From contig CP136069.1 of assembly GCA_032622095.1 (NCBI GenBank), positions 125,817,450 through 125,881,449 on the forward strand: a stretch of 64,000 nt of DNA, written 5' to 3'. The notes beneath the pieces are model-generated. The model searched no databases. It saw only the letters and a program-made list of their open reading frames with translations, and was not told where the DNA came from. Made by a program: the position numbers and the translations under genes. This DNA comes from Siphonodentalium dalli (lineage: Eukaryota > Mollusca > Scaphopoda > Gadilida > Siphonodentaliidae). Positions 1 to 11,929 of this stretch are shown piece by piece; the stretch's first letter is position 1; every line of letters begins with the position of its first letter.

Positions 1-1
1 A

Positions 2-403
2 TCAACCGTGGAAGAATTCAAGCGTCTTCTGAAGGTCGGTCATACTAATTTCGCTAAGTTTTATTATCATAGTGACTCTCGTAGAGGCCAAGTATATCAC
101 ACAAGAATGAGACTGGGGTGCAGCCATCTGAACAAAGATCTTGTTGTAAATTACGTAAGAGATTCCCCATTTTGCTCTTGTGGAGAATTTGTAGTTGAAT
201 CCGCGTACCACTTTCTTTTGCAATGTCCCCAATATAGTCAAATTATAGCTGATATGATAGCCGCTCTGCCATTTTCGCCAGCAGATGTGAACATTGATGT
301 CCTATTATATGGGTCTAATGAGATGTCCGATGAAACAAATTCTATAATATTTGAAGCTGTACAACTGTTTATTATCCAAAGTCGACGTTTCGATAATGTG
401 TGA
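2..403 (+). pseudogene. LINE ORF2 C-terminal fragment
   Basis: This is the last 133 or so codons of a non-LTR retrotransposon ORF2, open to the left edge of the window. The protein has the C-terminal tail seen after the reverse transcriptase thumb: an Arg-rich stretch (HTRMRLGCSHLNKDL) followed by a zinc-knuckle-like CSCGEF...ESAYHFLLQC with Cys, Cys, His and Cys in the usual spacing. In this family the tail probably binds template or target nucleic acid. The reading frame ends cleanly at a TGA, so this 3' part looks undamaged. The reverse transcriptase itself would lie outside the window. Confidence 0.85.
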
Positions 404-2547
404 GCTCCGTGCGCAGGGGGTCGTGTATGTGAACATGAGGTGCATAACTTGTATGTATAAATATGTAAGTCGCGTTTCTGCACATTGTGTTCGGGCATAT
501 CCGGCTGTCTGCCCACGGAGTGCATGCTCAACCGTGCTGACCTTGGCATATTAATGGACTTACTACTGATTGTACTTACATGTACTAATTGTATCTAGAT
601 TATATTGATACGCACTACAAGTATAACAATTATCCTAATATATACTTATTTTCATGCATCATCTCTCCTGGGTGCCGAGACGTATTTGGGGTCTAATTCC
701 GTTTCTATATTGGACAACACACCATGATTTAACGCCATAATGTAAAATTTAGATTATGACTGAGGGATTATTGTATACAGCATTTATCACACTTCTTTTC
801 CACCTACTTTATTATCTTTCTTATCTATTTCATAATCTCATCCCTTCTATCACTCCTCCATCTTTCTGATCCCTGCACTCACTTAACTAAGTTCCCAACA
901 TTTATTTGAAAACACAGAACAATATTCAAATTCCCGTCCTTTTTACCCTGTAGCTGTCTGTATTGACACTCGGGGTAACATTTTTGGAGGAAAAGATTTT
1001 ATAAAAGCCATAGGCTCATGGCTTGTTATCTAATCCTCATTTGAACTATGTTTTTTTTCTCAATATGTATAATTGTCAATGTGATGTTCTGTTCTTTTGT
1101 TCAAATAAATATTGTTTACACTAACATCATGTGAGTCAGAAATATGGTGTTTATTGGTTTATACATGCACAGCCAAGTAGGACATATCGCAGTATTGAAC
1201 AGTGCACATGGGGCGGGACGGGGGTCGATTGACTCATTTTTAACGACGATTTCAATCCCAAATCACCGGATCACTATTTAAAGGGGCAACTGAATTTGCG
1301 GTACAAATCTTTATTTGTCTGACAGACTCGGAACTTGTTTAATGGTCATGTTCACATTTTTCGTTAAATTTTGTATTGACTTTTAGTTAAATATATCATA
1401 CATTGTAATATCATTGACAAATTTCTAAGTAAAATTATAGCGATTTTTTTTTAATTCTTCTTTAAATACTGAGGTTTAAGATAGATATTCCCCTCGCTGT
1501 CGGGCATTCGCATTCGCCTGGGAATTATTTTTCCGAATTCCCGACAGCTCGGGGAATATTCTATACGTAGTTGTCGTGGACTGAAAATCTCTGACGCAAA
1601 TGAACAGTTGTATCAAGTGTCGGGCACAGGCACTTTGTAGAAAATAGTGTTTACATAATATGTATATATAAGACAAGGCTAGACAATGTTCGGTTTCCGA
1701 TTTCCTATATTCGTTGCATTTCTGACTCACCGAACCGATTATGGCCGCGTAAACGGCATTGTCGCTTGTTTTTCTTCTTTCAAAAGTGAATAAAAACCTC
1801 CTTACACTGTCAAATGGAGTGGAATGTCTAAAAACAACTTTTGTATACTTTGAAGTGAGAAAATTGCTTCAAATCAAATCACTAACATGCACTCCACGGT
1901 TGGTGATTATCGGAATACGATATGGGAACACTCCGACGTACGTACTCAGATTTCACCAATTTTCGTACCTTGCTTGACTGTACCAAGTTTCACGGGAAAA
2001 AGACCAATTTGATTCTAATTGTCGTTATATATATTTATTACCCCATTTGTTATTCCTTTTCATAAAAATAAAATAAAACAAGCCGAAAATGATATGTTTA
2101 AAATGTCTTAAGCATGATATTGGCGATAAGTTGTTATCAGAGTACGTTATACTTGTGATAGTTACGTTACGCACACGGTATTAGCAAATGTGACTCTTTC
2201 ACATTGGTCGATATACACAATATTTTTTTTCGGACCGTCTTTTCATAAACAAAGCCACGTGAATATCGACCAATCGGAAAGAGGGCATTATGTTGCCACG
2301 ATTAATGGTGAATCGTCCCATGTGTGTGCTTAGATTAGAAAGATTTCTAACAATAGCACGTATAAAACAGGTTTATATCGGCATTCTACAGCACTCTAAA
2401 TGGTAAGGAGGGTTTATATCACTTTTGGAAGTAGCAATATATGCGACAATACCGTTTATCCGACCAAAATCGGTGCAGTGAGTCAGAAAATCAACGTTGA
2501 CGGCGTTCGGCGCTATTCCGTACCGAATTAGTGCATTCCCCTGTGGT
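404..2547. other. Non-coding; probable LINE 3' UTR, then unrecognised sequence
   Basis: About 700 bases after the LINE stop codon are probably its 3' UTR. An AATAAA at 1104-1109 is a plausible poly(A) signal. The rest holds only short ORFs of biased composition and no recognisable gene. One short inverted repeat, ATTGGTCGATAT at 2203-2214 and its complement at 2263-2274, could be the core of a small MITE. Confidence 0.4.
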
Positions 2548-3030
2548 ATGTATAAGGATATATTTCAATATGTGTTTGCCACAAGTTCCCCGTGTTGTCG
2601 GGTGCAACGAGCCAACGACTTACTGGGGCAGGTAGCGAGCGATAATCGTGTCCACACTGACACGGTCAGTTCAGTTGTGGTGCACTTAGGGACCAACGGC
2701 ATTATTCACACACGCGCGAAGGCTACCATAATGATTAGTGTCACAGGCGAGGCTTTGCCGCAGATACGGAAACTATTTCCAAACGCTGAACTGAGCTTAT
2801 GCAGTGTGCCTCCCAGAAAAGGGAAAAGCGCCCGAGTTCAAGATCACAACAGTGTCGTTATACTAGTCAATGAATACATTGAATACATTTGCGGAAAGAA
2901 ACCAAATTTGAAATTTGTTGACAGTTCTGCTGTATTTTGGGATGGTGACGGTGTAGCGAAGGCACTGTTCGACGAAAATGACAGAAACGGTCTTGGTGTA
3001 AACAAAATTAATTTCGAACAAAACATGTAA
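2548..3030 (+). pseudogene. Degenerate SGNH/GDSL-hydrolase-like ORF
   Basis: The translation contains VVHLGTNGI, which resembles block III of SGNH hydrolases (GxN), an SVPPRKG segment, and near the end DENDRNGLGVN, where the catalytic block V would normally read DxxHLN. The nucleophile block I (GDS) is missing and the catalytic His is replaced, so it should be inactive. The frame opens before the first ATG at 2548. SGNH domains of this type are often carried by retrotransposons, and one is present in the Ngaro element at 19.2 kb. I take this as a remnant of such an element rather than a host esterase. Confidence 0.55.
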
Positions 3031-3438
3031 TACATACAAACAATTTGACATAAATAATAATAGAGTTCAAAACGTGGATTAGACAACAAGCCCAAAGGCT
3101 TTTATCAAGTATTTTCCCCGGAGAAGGAAAGTTTACCCTTGGTATCAGAATAGATACCATATAGGGTAAGTTTAGAAGACGGGGAAAACATGTTAGATCC
3201 GAAAAATATTGTTCAAGGAGGGGTATAGAGGGATCGAGTGCAGGAAGGAAGAACGTTTGTCAAGTTAACTGGTATTGCATTCCGTGCATCAGCCAACACG
3301 AAAGATGGGAGTGAAGCGACTTCAATAATGATTATCTCTATTTTGATATGCCGTGAGGTGGAGTCTAAATTTTCATACATGAGATCATTTGATAAACATT
3401 AAATTATACTGCAAGTGTTATCAAGTTGTATAAAGTGG

Positions 3439-3650
3439 TTAACCAAGCATGGGTCCCCAAAGAAACCCATCTCGGTGATTTCCGGAAATCCAAACTTGGC
3501 CCACCCCCTGAGGATCATGTGTGCATATATGTTTAAACACGAAGGGGGGGGGGGGGGTAACTAAGTAAGGGTCCCTAGAGAAACCCATATCGGCGTTTTC
3601 CCGGAAATCCAAACTCAGCCGACCCCCTGAGAATCATGGGTGCACTCATT
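3439..3650. repeat. Two-copy tandem repeat, about 118-bp period
   Basis: The segment starting AACCAAGCATGGGTCCCC is repeated in diverged form about 118 bp later (TAACTAAGTAAGGGTCCC). Both copies contain GAAACCCAT, CGGAAATCCAAACT and CCCCCTGAG. A poly-G run separates the units. Confidence 0.75.
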
Positions 3651-4007
3651 AAGTTTCATTCTATAAAAGGGCATAAATGAATCACCTCTGTGCGTCAATA
3701 TATGACCACGGCATAACAAAAAGAAACAATAAAACTTTGTAAAAGTACCGTATATATTTTAGTTACACAACTTTGATATTTATAACATATATTATTTATT
3801 TAAGAAACGGTCTTCATTTCAGCCCCGATGACCGTGATAAGTTGAGTGTAGCTTTAGTGGAAGCTTCGAATGCATCGAAGCGTGGGCGACAGGAAACACC
3901 ATTCCCTGCCCAAAACAAGGCACACAGAACTGGGACATGAACTGCATGTACTGACAATGTCATTGTGGTCAAAATGTTAATAACGCTGTAGCTCATGCAT
4001 GTATCTG

Positions 4008-4575
4008 TGAATGAACGTGGTGGTGATGATGACGATGGTGGTGACAATTGTGATGGTGCCGACGATGATGATGATGATGATGCTGCTGGTAATGACGACG
4101 ATAATGATGATGATGATGACAATAACGATGACGATCATAATGGTGATGACGCTGAAGACAGTGAAGCCGATGATGATGACAATGATGATGATGATCGTGG
4201 TTATGACAACGACGACGATGATGATGATGATGATGATGATGACAATAGTGATGAAGATGATATTGATGATTGTGAGGACGACGGTTAAGCTGATGGCATT
4301 ACTAATATTGATGATGATGGGTCGATAATGAAAATTGTGATAACGCTGGTAACAATGCTGATACTGATGATGATAATGATAATGATGGCGGTGATGATGA
4401 TGATGATGATGAGGAAGATGATGGTGTTGATGATGATAATGATAGTGTTGATGCTGATGAGGATGGAAGCGTTGACGTCGATAATGATGACGGTGATGGT
4501 GATGGTCACGATGATGATGGTGGTGCACATGGTGATATTTATGAAGATGATGGAAATGATAATGATTCTCAACAC
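4008..4575. repeat. (GAT)n microsatellite, imperfect
   Basis: About 570 bases are dominated by GAT/GAC trinucleotides. They generate long Asp-rich, Met-rich, His-rich and Ile-rich open frames on both strands, which I treat as artefacts of the repeat. The LINE endonuclease begins immediately after it, and a second GAT-rich tract lies at 10986-11215 just beyond the LINE. Confidence 0.95.
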
Positions 4576-4584
4576 CCTGGTGGT

Positions 4585-5620
4585 TTAAAAATATTATCTC
4601 TTAATGTTTGTGGCCTGTATCAAAGCCTGAACTATCCCGAATTCCAATCGTTATTAGATCAGTATGCCGTGATTTGTCTTTGTGAAACGAAAACATACAT
4701 GGAGGACGATATATATGTACCGGGTTTCGAAATTATATCCACGAGGAGCAGACTTAGAGTTGAAAGTAATCGGTCAGGTGGAATATTAATAGCCGTAAAC
4801 GTTCGAAACATTTGGTAGTCAAACAAATTAATCTTAGTTCAGAACATGTGACTTGGGCAACAATATCAGTTTTACCACAACAAATCCGCTGTCAAAACTT
4901 ATACATAGGGGCGGTCTATGTACCACCACAAACACTAGATACGCAGATAATCAATGGTCCGATAATGTATTACAGGATATTCTTACCATCAGAGGATCGG
5001 ATCAAGAGGTTCTACTATTGGGCGATTTTAATGCAAGGACGAGCACACTGAACGACATTACTGATGAAGATAAACGGACAGGCATTGACTATCTTGACAA
5101 TTATACATGTGTACCTGACAATTTTGATGAGCCCATTTCAGTTATTCAAATTCCACAAATATTTTCAAAAAATAAAGGGAAACCAAACTCGTTGGATACC
5201 GATTTATCGACTTGTGCAAGGGTGGTAGGATTAATATCGTGAATGGAAGACTAGGTAACGATCGCGGAATAGGAAAATGCATAATTATGTTGAGAAGTAC
5301 GTTAGTGTTGTTGATTATGCAATTGAGACTAGAATGCTATTCCCACTGGTTACCAATTTTGATATGCTCGATTTTTCAAACTTTTTTTTCAGACGAGCAC
5401 AGTGGTCTGAACATTACGCTTGATTGATCTTATAGCGACCAGACTTATGCTCAACCGACTAATGGGGCCCCTTGAGGGCGCAACAAAAATAGTAACTATA
5501 TCGCCGTGGTGCAAGAAGCTATACCTGAACTGAATGATTTGTTTAATTCTGTTAACTTAACTCTGTGAATTCGTCCCAAGATATTGACTTATTGACCAGG
5601 GGAGTGTCCGATGTTTTAGC
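4585..5620 (+). pseudogene. LINE ORF2, APE endonuclease domain (5' part)
   Basis: The frame starts LKILSLNVCGL, the first strand and Asn of an APE-type endonuclease. CETKTYMEDD supplies the metal-binding Glu. After a TAG at 4816 and a frameshift come YIGAVYVPP and LLLGDFNART (the catalytic DxN). CKGGRINIVNGRLGNDRGIGKC and SDEHSGL (the SDH-like end) follow in other frames. At least three frame changes and one stop show it is dead. The part after the endonuclease runs to 5620, where a DNA transposon interrupts it; the reading frame resumes at 8693. No ORF1 is visible upstream. Confidence 0.9.
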
Positions 5621-8600
5621 CACTGTGGAGGATCTATTCCTAGGAATGTGGTGCTCTACCAATTTTTTTAGCAATTTTTATCGTGACATTCCGGTGCTTT
5701 ACTGGGGATTTTTTATTTTCGCCGCACAAAAGTGAAGAAAAATTACAGATTATGTAAGTATATCGCAGGTTTCTTTTAACCAATGGATTATTTATATTGA
5801 TGTTCACATTGATATGTGAGAAAATGTAAGAAATCCCATAGGAATGCCCGTAAAACGACATTTTATAATTATATTCCGATACTTTACAGAGTGCTCAGTG
5901 CTCTCCCAATAGTCAAGTGCTCTCCCCAGGATCATGTATTGTGCTATACCAAGCAAAAAAGCGAATAAATACTAAATATGTTATTTTGCGTCGCATCTAT
6001 ACGTCCATAAAGGCATACTTTGTTCGTTTAATCACGTATTTCAGGGGTAGCTAGCAAACGCAATGGGGAGTATATGAATGAACTATGTAATCTACAATTA
6101 TTTCCATGTGTTCTATTGGATATAACTGATAACAAACGCTCAATTCTTGTTCAGGAAATGATTGTCGAACGTATTTTTATTGTGTAACTGTAATTGTGGC
6201 CAATCTTGGAATGTGACATAGTTGGTTGGTTTATGGCAATTAATAGGTCATTATCCTTGTTATATCCCCAACAGAAACTGTTGCACCAGTGTTCACAAAT
6301 ATCATGTTTCATGTAAAATATCATGCTGAGATTTTGAAACAACCGAGCAGTCGAAACCGGAAAACATCAAACATTCTTACGTAGTTTGGTGGAATAACCG
6401 CGAAAAACTAAACACGATATCAGGTATGACTATACACAGGTTCATGCAATTAGGTCCATTCGAGCAAAACTTACAACACAATCAGGTAGTAAGAGTGTTT
6501 CAATAGAGTAATCCCACGCTACTGTTCCTGCTGTGGCTAAAAAAGAGCTAAACTACACTTTACATGTGTATCACGGGGTGATAGAACGTTGATGGACCAG
6601 TGGGGGTGTTTTTATTCTCATCGTTCAGTGATGTTCCGCGATAATCGTGACCAGATTTTCATTGCGAGCTCGAACGCCAAATTACAAACCCGCCAAATTA
6701 CAAACCCGCAAATGTGTAAGTGTATATAAATATGTTTATGTGTGTATTTGAGTGGTCGTTTGTATGTATAATTGTTTTATTTCGACATTTGCGTCGTTTT
6801 GGTGGTCAGTGCTCTGTTTCTGATTTGTGACGCCATCATGTGTGTATGCACCAATGTTGGATTTTCATTATTCGTATTTATATATTCATGTATTCATATA
6901 TTTATTGTCATGGACCTTAGTGGTTTACACCACATGCTTGGGGTCAGTTGTATGGATTACATGTCTATTCTTAAAGCCATTTTGCAATTATTTTATATTT
7001 ATACTATTTGTCTTCGCTATGTGTGTTCTTGTGTGGCTCACATTCATATGGATAATCCACTTGGGTGTGAGTCATATGCATTGTATGGGAGGCCAAATTC
7101 ACATTTAATAATGAATTGTGCTTAAGCGCAAATAGGGCATTTACGCTTAAGCGTAATTAATGACTACTATCTAACTTACCCATTAACTATTAGCACGACC
7201 TGGTGTATCACCTAGCAACACAAGATGAGCATTGAGCTAATTTTAACCTGTACTCAACAGTCAACTGTGAGTTTGTGTTCAACAATGAGAATCCCTAATT
7301 ACATATTATCAGCATCCCTCTATCCAAAGAATTGATGTCTCCTTCCCGGAACTCTAGTATTTTTTTGTATGATGTTTTTAATGTATTTTTGCACAGATTT
7401 TAGCATTTACTATGGTAATATCCTATACATGCATGCGGTGTCACTGCATGAGGGCTTTCTTACCTCATACAGTGATGCTCTAAGTAATCGACTTCTTAAC
7501 CACAGTATAATTATGGGTAACTTTTCAGGATTTAGTCGGAAATATGATTTGTTGCCATTCATCGAAAAGCTCTAAATCCTGAAAAGTTATCCATAATTCT
7601 GCTGTGGTTAAGGAGTTGATTAATTAGAGAATTGCTGTATGGTTTACTTATTGACTTAAATCAGGGGAAAAAACCCTATTTTCATATTATCAACATCTTT
7701 GTCCAAAAAATGGTGTGTAATTACTGAAGCTTTGGTGTCTCAGTCCTGGAGCTCTAGTTTTTCTTATTAAATCAGCAACTCTTGCACAAATCTATAGTAT
7801 TTCCATGATCATATAGTGTGAATGTGGTGTCACCGAGGGCTTTCTTCCCTCATATGGTGTGCCTGTATACTCGAAAATTGAAGAAAATCAATGTCGCCCC
7901 GACTAATACAGAAAGTAATGCTAATGCAAGTACCCCCAATTAATACATATTGTATGTAATATATTATATATAGTTTATTAAGTTGACTATTTTGTGAGCA
8001 TAAGCATATTGTCAAAATAATTGACGTTATATTAACTACAGAACGGGTGAGCTACTTCATTTGTATCCCGGCATGGCTTGTATTATAATTTCTTAACAAA
8101 TAATCACCAATGTGGCTTTATACGAGGTTGTTTTAGTAGGATTTCAGCCAGCTGAGTTTTCAGTACAGCACCGGAATAACGATTATTCAACTCACAAAGC
8201 ACCGGAATGACTAGTAAACCACCGGAATACACATGTAGACCTATTTTATGGTCGTTTTCTTCGATTTGGTATGTTATTAATGATATTTTCATGTTGCATT
8301 GACTTCAGGAATGTATTGAGGAACAGGCATTCAAAGTTACAATATACAGTATTCAGTATTAAGTCGGTAATACGCCGTTGAAGTGACGAATTTCCCAAAA
8401 AACGCAAAATATCGAGTAATTTATTTATATTACTGGGCAGTATGCCAATATAGTGGCATAATATTACAACATATATTACTCACCTTCTTTGGCACGTCCA
8501 TCTTGTATTCATTCGTCCAATATTTGCGTTTAAAACATTACTAAAACGCGTGTTTATTACCCACGCATGTCATCTCTGTCGCACAATGAGCAAAATGTGA

Positions 8601-8684
8601 CATAACACCGGAATATTTGCTCGCCAAGCACGTAAATATTGCTCGGGAGAGCACCACATTCCTAGGAATAGATCCTCCACAGTG
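5621..8684. mobile_element. DNA transposon with 37-bp perfect TIRs and 8-bp TSD, non-autonomous
   Basis: The ends are perfect inverted repeats of 37 bp, starting CACTGTGGAGGATCTATTCC. The flanking octamer GTTTTAGC occurs at 5613-5620 and 8685-8692, a clear target-site duplication. Removing the element and one octamer restores the LINE frame across the junction (VSDVLA then KAGDKTF). Sub-terminal copies of CACCGGAAT or its complement lie near both ends (around 5684, 8166, 8197, 8219, 8605) and may be transposase-binding sites. No transposase ORF is recognisable. The 8-bp duplication fits hAT or P, but CACTG is not a canonical hAT terminus. Confidence 0.93.
7330..7860. repeat. Internal direct and inverted repeats of the 3-kb transposon
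   Basis: Two diverged direct copies (about 7330-7470 and 7720-7860) share a GTGTCA...GAGGGCTTTCTT...CCTCATA block. Between them is an inverted repeat of about 43 bp whose arms, at about 7489-7530 and 7574-7613, contain TTAACCACAG and AACTTTTCAGGATTTA and their complements. No coding sequence is seen in the remainder of the element. Confidence 0.75.
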
Positions 8685-8692
8685 GTTTTAGC

Positions 8693-9557
8693 AAAGGCGG
8701 GTGATAAGACGTTTTCAATTACAAATATGACTAATAAGAAGTATTATAAGACAGGATCTAAGGAAAAAATGTGGTTTGACGCAGAGTGTAGACGTAAAAG
8801 GAGGGAATTAAAAAAGACTAAAAAGAATTTCAATAAATTAAAGTCGGATACAAATAAGCGTCACCTAAATATAGCATGCAGCAAGTCGTACAAAAAGACT
8901 TTGGATATAAAAATAAACACTATGCGAGATAATTGAGCTTCATACACTGTCGCACAATGAACCTTCCGAATTCTGGAAAACTGTTAGAAAATACTCTGGG
9001 ATAAATGAGCAAAGCGATTTTATTAATATGGAAATATTCTATACGATCATTTTAAGGAGTTGAACGAACATAATGATGATACTGATATCACAGATTTAAT
9101 ATGTCTAATGGAGGAATTATCTTGCTGTGACGAAAGGAATGCCCCTATGATAGCTTATGAAATTTTGAAAGTGATATATTCTCTCAAATCAAATAAGTCC
9201 GAGGGCCTCGATAGAATGTGCAATGAATATTTAAAGATAACTTCACAAATTATGTTACCGTTCTACCTGCGCATGTTCAATTATGTCCTTGATACGGGTG
9301 TTTATCCTGAAGACTGGGCTATTGGAATGATCGTTCCGCTATACAAGAACAATGGCGTGAAAACCGACCCTGATTCCCATAGAGGCATTACACTACTTAG
9401 TTGTATTGGTAAGTTATTTACGAGTGTCACCATCGCAAGCATTTCAAACTTTTTGAAACCATCAAGAAACTTCATGAAAATAAGTCAGAATTTAGAAAAG
9501 GACGATCCACTATTGATATCATATTCAGTGTATTTTATAGGTCAAACTATTGCGTAA
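8693..9557 (+). pseudogene. LINE ORF2, linker and reverse transcriptase fingers
   Basis: This continues the LINE after the inserted transposon. WFDAECRRKRRELKK is typical of the basic linker between endonuclease and reverse transcriptase. After a frame change, LKSNKSEGLD, PEDWAIGMIVPLYK and HRGITLLSCIGKLF are conserved finger motifs. The frame breaks near 8936 and again near 9500-9557, where about 30 residues are degraded. Confidence 0.9.
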
Positions 9558-10084
9558 TGACATAAACGGGAAAGTTTTCAATGTTATTCGTAATATGTAT
9601 AGGGTGTCAAAGTCTTGTATTTTCAAAAATGGTAGTCGATCAGACTTTTTCATATGCAGATCGGGAGTGAGGCAAGGGGTTAATTTATCAACGCTTCTAT
9701 TTCCCTTATACTTGAATGATGTACAGATATTTTCCCAAGAACTGTGCACTGGACGGCCTACGTTACCTTGACCAGCGCAGCGTAGACCTAACTGGAAATT
9801 ATTTGAACTTATTGTGCCTTCTGTATGCAGACGATACTGTACTATCTGCTGATAGCGCGCAAATCCTCCAACGTATGTTAAATGCATTTAGTGATTATGC
9901 CGACGCATGGAATTTAGAGGTGAATAAGAAGACAAAAGTAATGGTATTTTCTGGTGCTAAATCAATGAACCATACATTTACAATCAGCGACGACAGCTTG
10001 GATGTAGTTGATGATTTTCAGTATCTTGGTATCGATTTTTTCTACAATGGTGGATTTTGTCGCGCAATCAAGAAGATACGATGA
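9550..10084 (+). pseudogene. LINE ORF2, reverse transcriptase palm
   Basis: GVRQGVNLSTLLFPLYLND matches the conserved block before the active site. After a +1 frame change near 9716, LLCLLYADDTVL carries the YADD catalytic motif intact. VNKKTKVMVFS and FQYLGIDF are the thumb-proximal blocks. Copying the RNA at a nicked target is the known role of this domain. The several frameshifts mean no full-length product can be made. Confidence 0.93.
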
Positions 10085-10930
10085 AAGGCAACAAAGGCCA
10101 TGTTCGGTCTTCTTTCTAACATCAGAACCCTACACCTACCTATTGATCTTTCCTTAAAACTGTTTGATTACTTGATATTACTGTACGGATGTGAAGTCTG
10201 GGGATTCTAAAACACCAAGACAATAGAAGCTATGCACTTGAAATTTTGCAAATTATTAACGCTTATGAAAGAAAGCACACCAAATTATATAGTACATGGT
10301 GAACTCGGACGATGGCCTCTAGACATCGCGATTAAAAAGCGCATGGTATCATTTTGGTCCAAATTAGTTGATAGTACTAACCAGGAGAGAATAGATGCGA
10401 AATTGTATACTCTTGTTTATAAAATGAGTTCACTTGGCAAACAGTTTATCGACCTTTATACAAAATACACTGACTCAAACTGGATTCACATGGGCGTGGG
10501 AAAACCATTCTTCACTTTACCCGACTATGATAAAATTGTTTTACATGACATGGAAGGATGACGTTACTAAATCATTAAGGGGGCAATTTTATACCGTCGT
10601 TGTCCAAATGTTACACTTTGAACTTTTCATTTAGTATTTATATACAGAGGCCGAGGACAGCAATTCATAGACTTGCTGTAGAAGTGACTCGGTGGAAGAA
10701 AGGAAAGCGAAAACATGCAAGCAGTGGCCACCAAGCAGTGGCCACCAACGATTCATTACGTAGCATTTGTAAAGGGGAACAAGGGGATGGGTATCACTTT
10801 CTGCTGAAATGCCCTAATCTTCGGGAACTTAGAATTAAATATTTACCAGAATGTTAGCGAAATTATTTTTTCGAAAGAATCGTGTTATGCATTATTAAAC
10901 GAAACCGATATTAACACATTGCGGAATCTA
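10085..10930 (+). pseudogene. LINE ORF2, C-terminal region with zinc knuckle
   Basis: KFCKLLTLMKEST, GELGRWPLDIAIKKRMVSFWSKL and later TRWKKGKRKHASSGH with GYHFLLKCPNL are the C-terminal blocks shared with the LINEs at 1-403, 37.2 kb and 45.2 kb. The frame shifts again near 10561-10600 and near 10850; the last residues (CYALLNETDINTLRNL then TGA) are in another frame and end near 10930. The 3' UTR probably extends to about 11290, where an AATAAA is seen. Confidence 0.85.
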
Positions 10931-10985
10931 TGATAATTAATAAGGGTCTTAAGTTAACAGCACTTTAAATGATATTATATAGCTA

Positions 10986-11215
10986 TGATGAAGATACTGA
11001 TGGTGATTAAAATGATGATACCGATGATGATTGTAATTATTATTATTATTATATATGCCTTTATTTACGACGACGGTGGTGATGATTTATATGATACTAA
11101 TGAAGATGACAATGCAGACAATTACGACGATGTGCACATAGAGCACTTTTGATGATGGCCGCGATGATGATGATGACGGTGGCGATGATGATGCTGATGA
11201 GGGTGATGTTTATAT
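10986..11215. repeat. GAT-rich tract 3' of the LINE
   Basis: Imperfect GAT/GAC trinucleotides resume after the LINE coding end, resembling the tract at 4008-4575. Either the LINE inserted in a pre-existing GAT microsatellite, or its 3' UTR carries this repeat. Confidence 0.8.
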
Positions 11216-11576
11216 TTTTGATGTATTTTGTGTTATTGTGTTATCGAATTCTCATGTTGCACATATTGTGTCTGAACAATAAACCATTGATACAGTCGAT
11301 ATCTAACTAGTATAATTATATAGAACTGGAGTATAGCGTTGGTTGATATGCCGGGTAGGTGCCCACTTTTAGGGTCATTAACTACATAATAGTATACCAT
11401 AAAAGACACGGAAATCGTGTTGGGTTACGCCGTGTCAGGACTAATTAACCACCCGATACTAATTATTGGGATCGACGGAGAGCGTGTACATCTGCCGAAT
11501 GTGACATTCGTATATTCATCCATTCTTATACCACAAAGCCCTGCCATCACATTTGATAACTGACTTATTCGAGAAA

Positions 11577-11799
11577 ATGTTAACAGGAACATGGACGTTT
11601 CTAGTCATCAGTGCCTGCTTTCTTTTATTTTCGGTATTTGGGAATTCGATGGTGATATTAAGCGTGATTCGCTTCAGACATATGAAAAATGTTACTAATA
11701 TGTTGATCTGCAATTTAGCAACTAGCGATATAATTCTGGCTGGTGTTGTGATACCCCAGATATTATATGACATGTCACACACAGATAATTTCCACGCAG
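11577..11799 (+). CDS. GPCR exon with TM1-TM2 (rhodopsin class, peptide-receptor-like)
   Basis: Encodes TM1 with the conserved GN (Asn 1.50 in FGNSMVIL), the RHMKN intracellular loop, and TM2 with LATSD (Asp 2.50), ending NFHAG. The exon closes with CAG|GTATGT (intron starts 11800), phase 1. The ATG at 11577 leaves only about four residues before TM1. The frame stays open upstream to 11505, so an extra upstream exon with a normal extracellular N-terminus is possible and the true start is uncertain. Joined to the exons at 53760 and 56954 it gives about 335 residues with all seven helices. Such receptors sit in the plasma membrane and signal through G proteins; the ligand cannot be told from sequence alone. 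The nearest resemblance I can name is to invertebrate neuropeptide receptors. Confidence 0.88.
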
Positions 11800-11929
11800 G
11801 TATGTTACTTTCTCAGTTAACCTTTTCTGTACTAAATGGATTCTGTACTCAGTTATAACAGTATACATTGGAATTGTCTAGTATTCAATTGGAGGGGTGT
11901 TTATGATAAGTTAGCAGACGACAGTTAAA

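Noticed and set aside
3977-4588. Long Asp-, His-, Met- and Ile-rich ORFs
   Set aside because: They arise from the GAT microsatellite read in six frames; composition explains them completely.
6772-7125. 117-residue hydrophobic ORF inside the 3-kb transposon
   Set aside because: Cys/Ile-rich translation of AT-rich DNA with no transposase or membrane-protein family motif.
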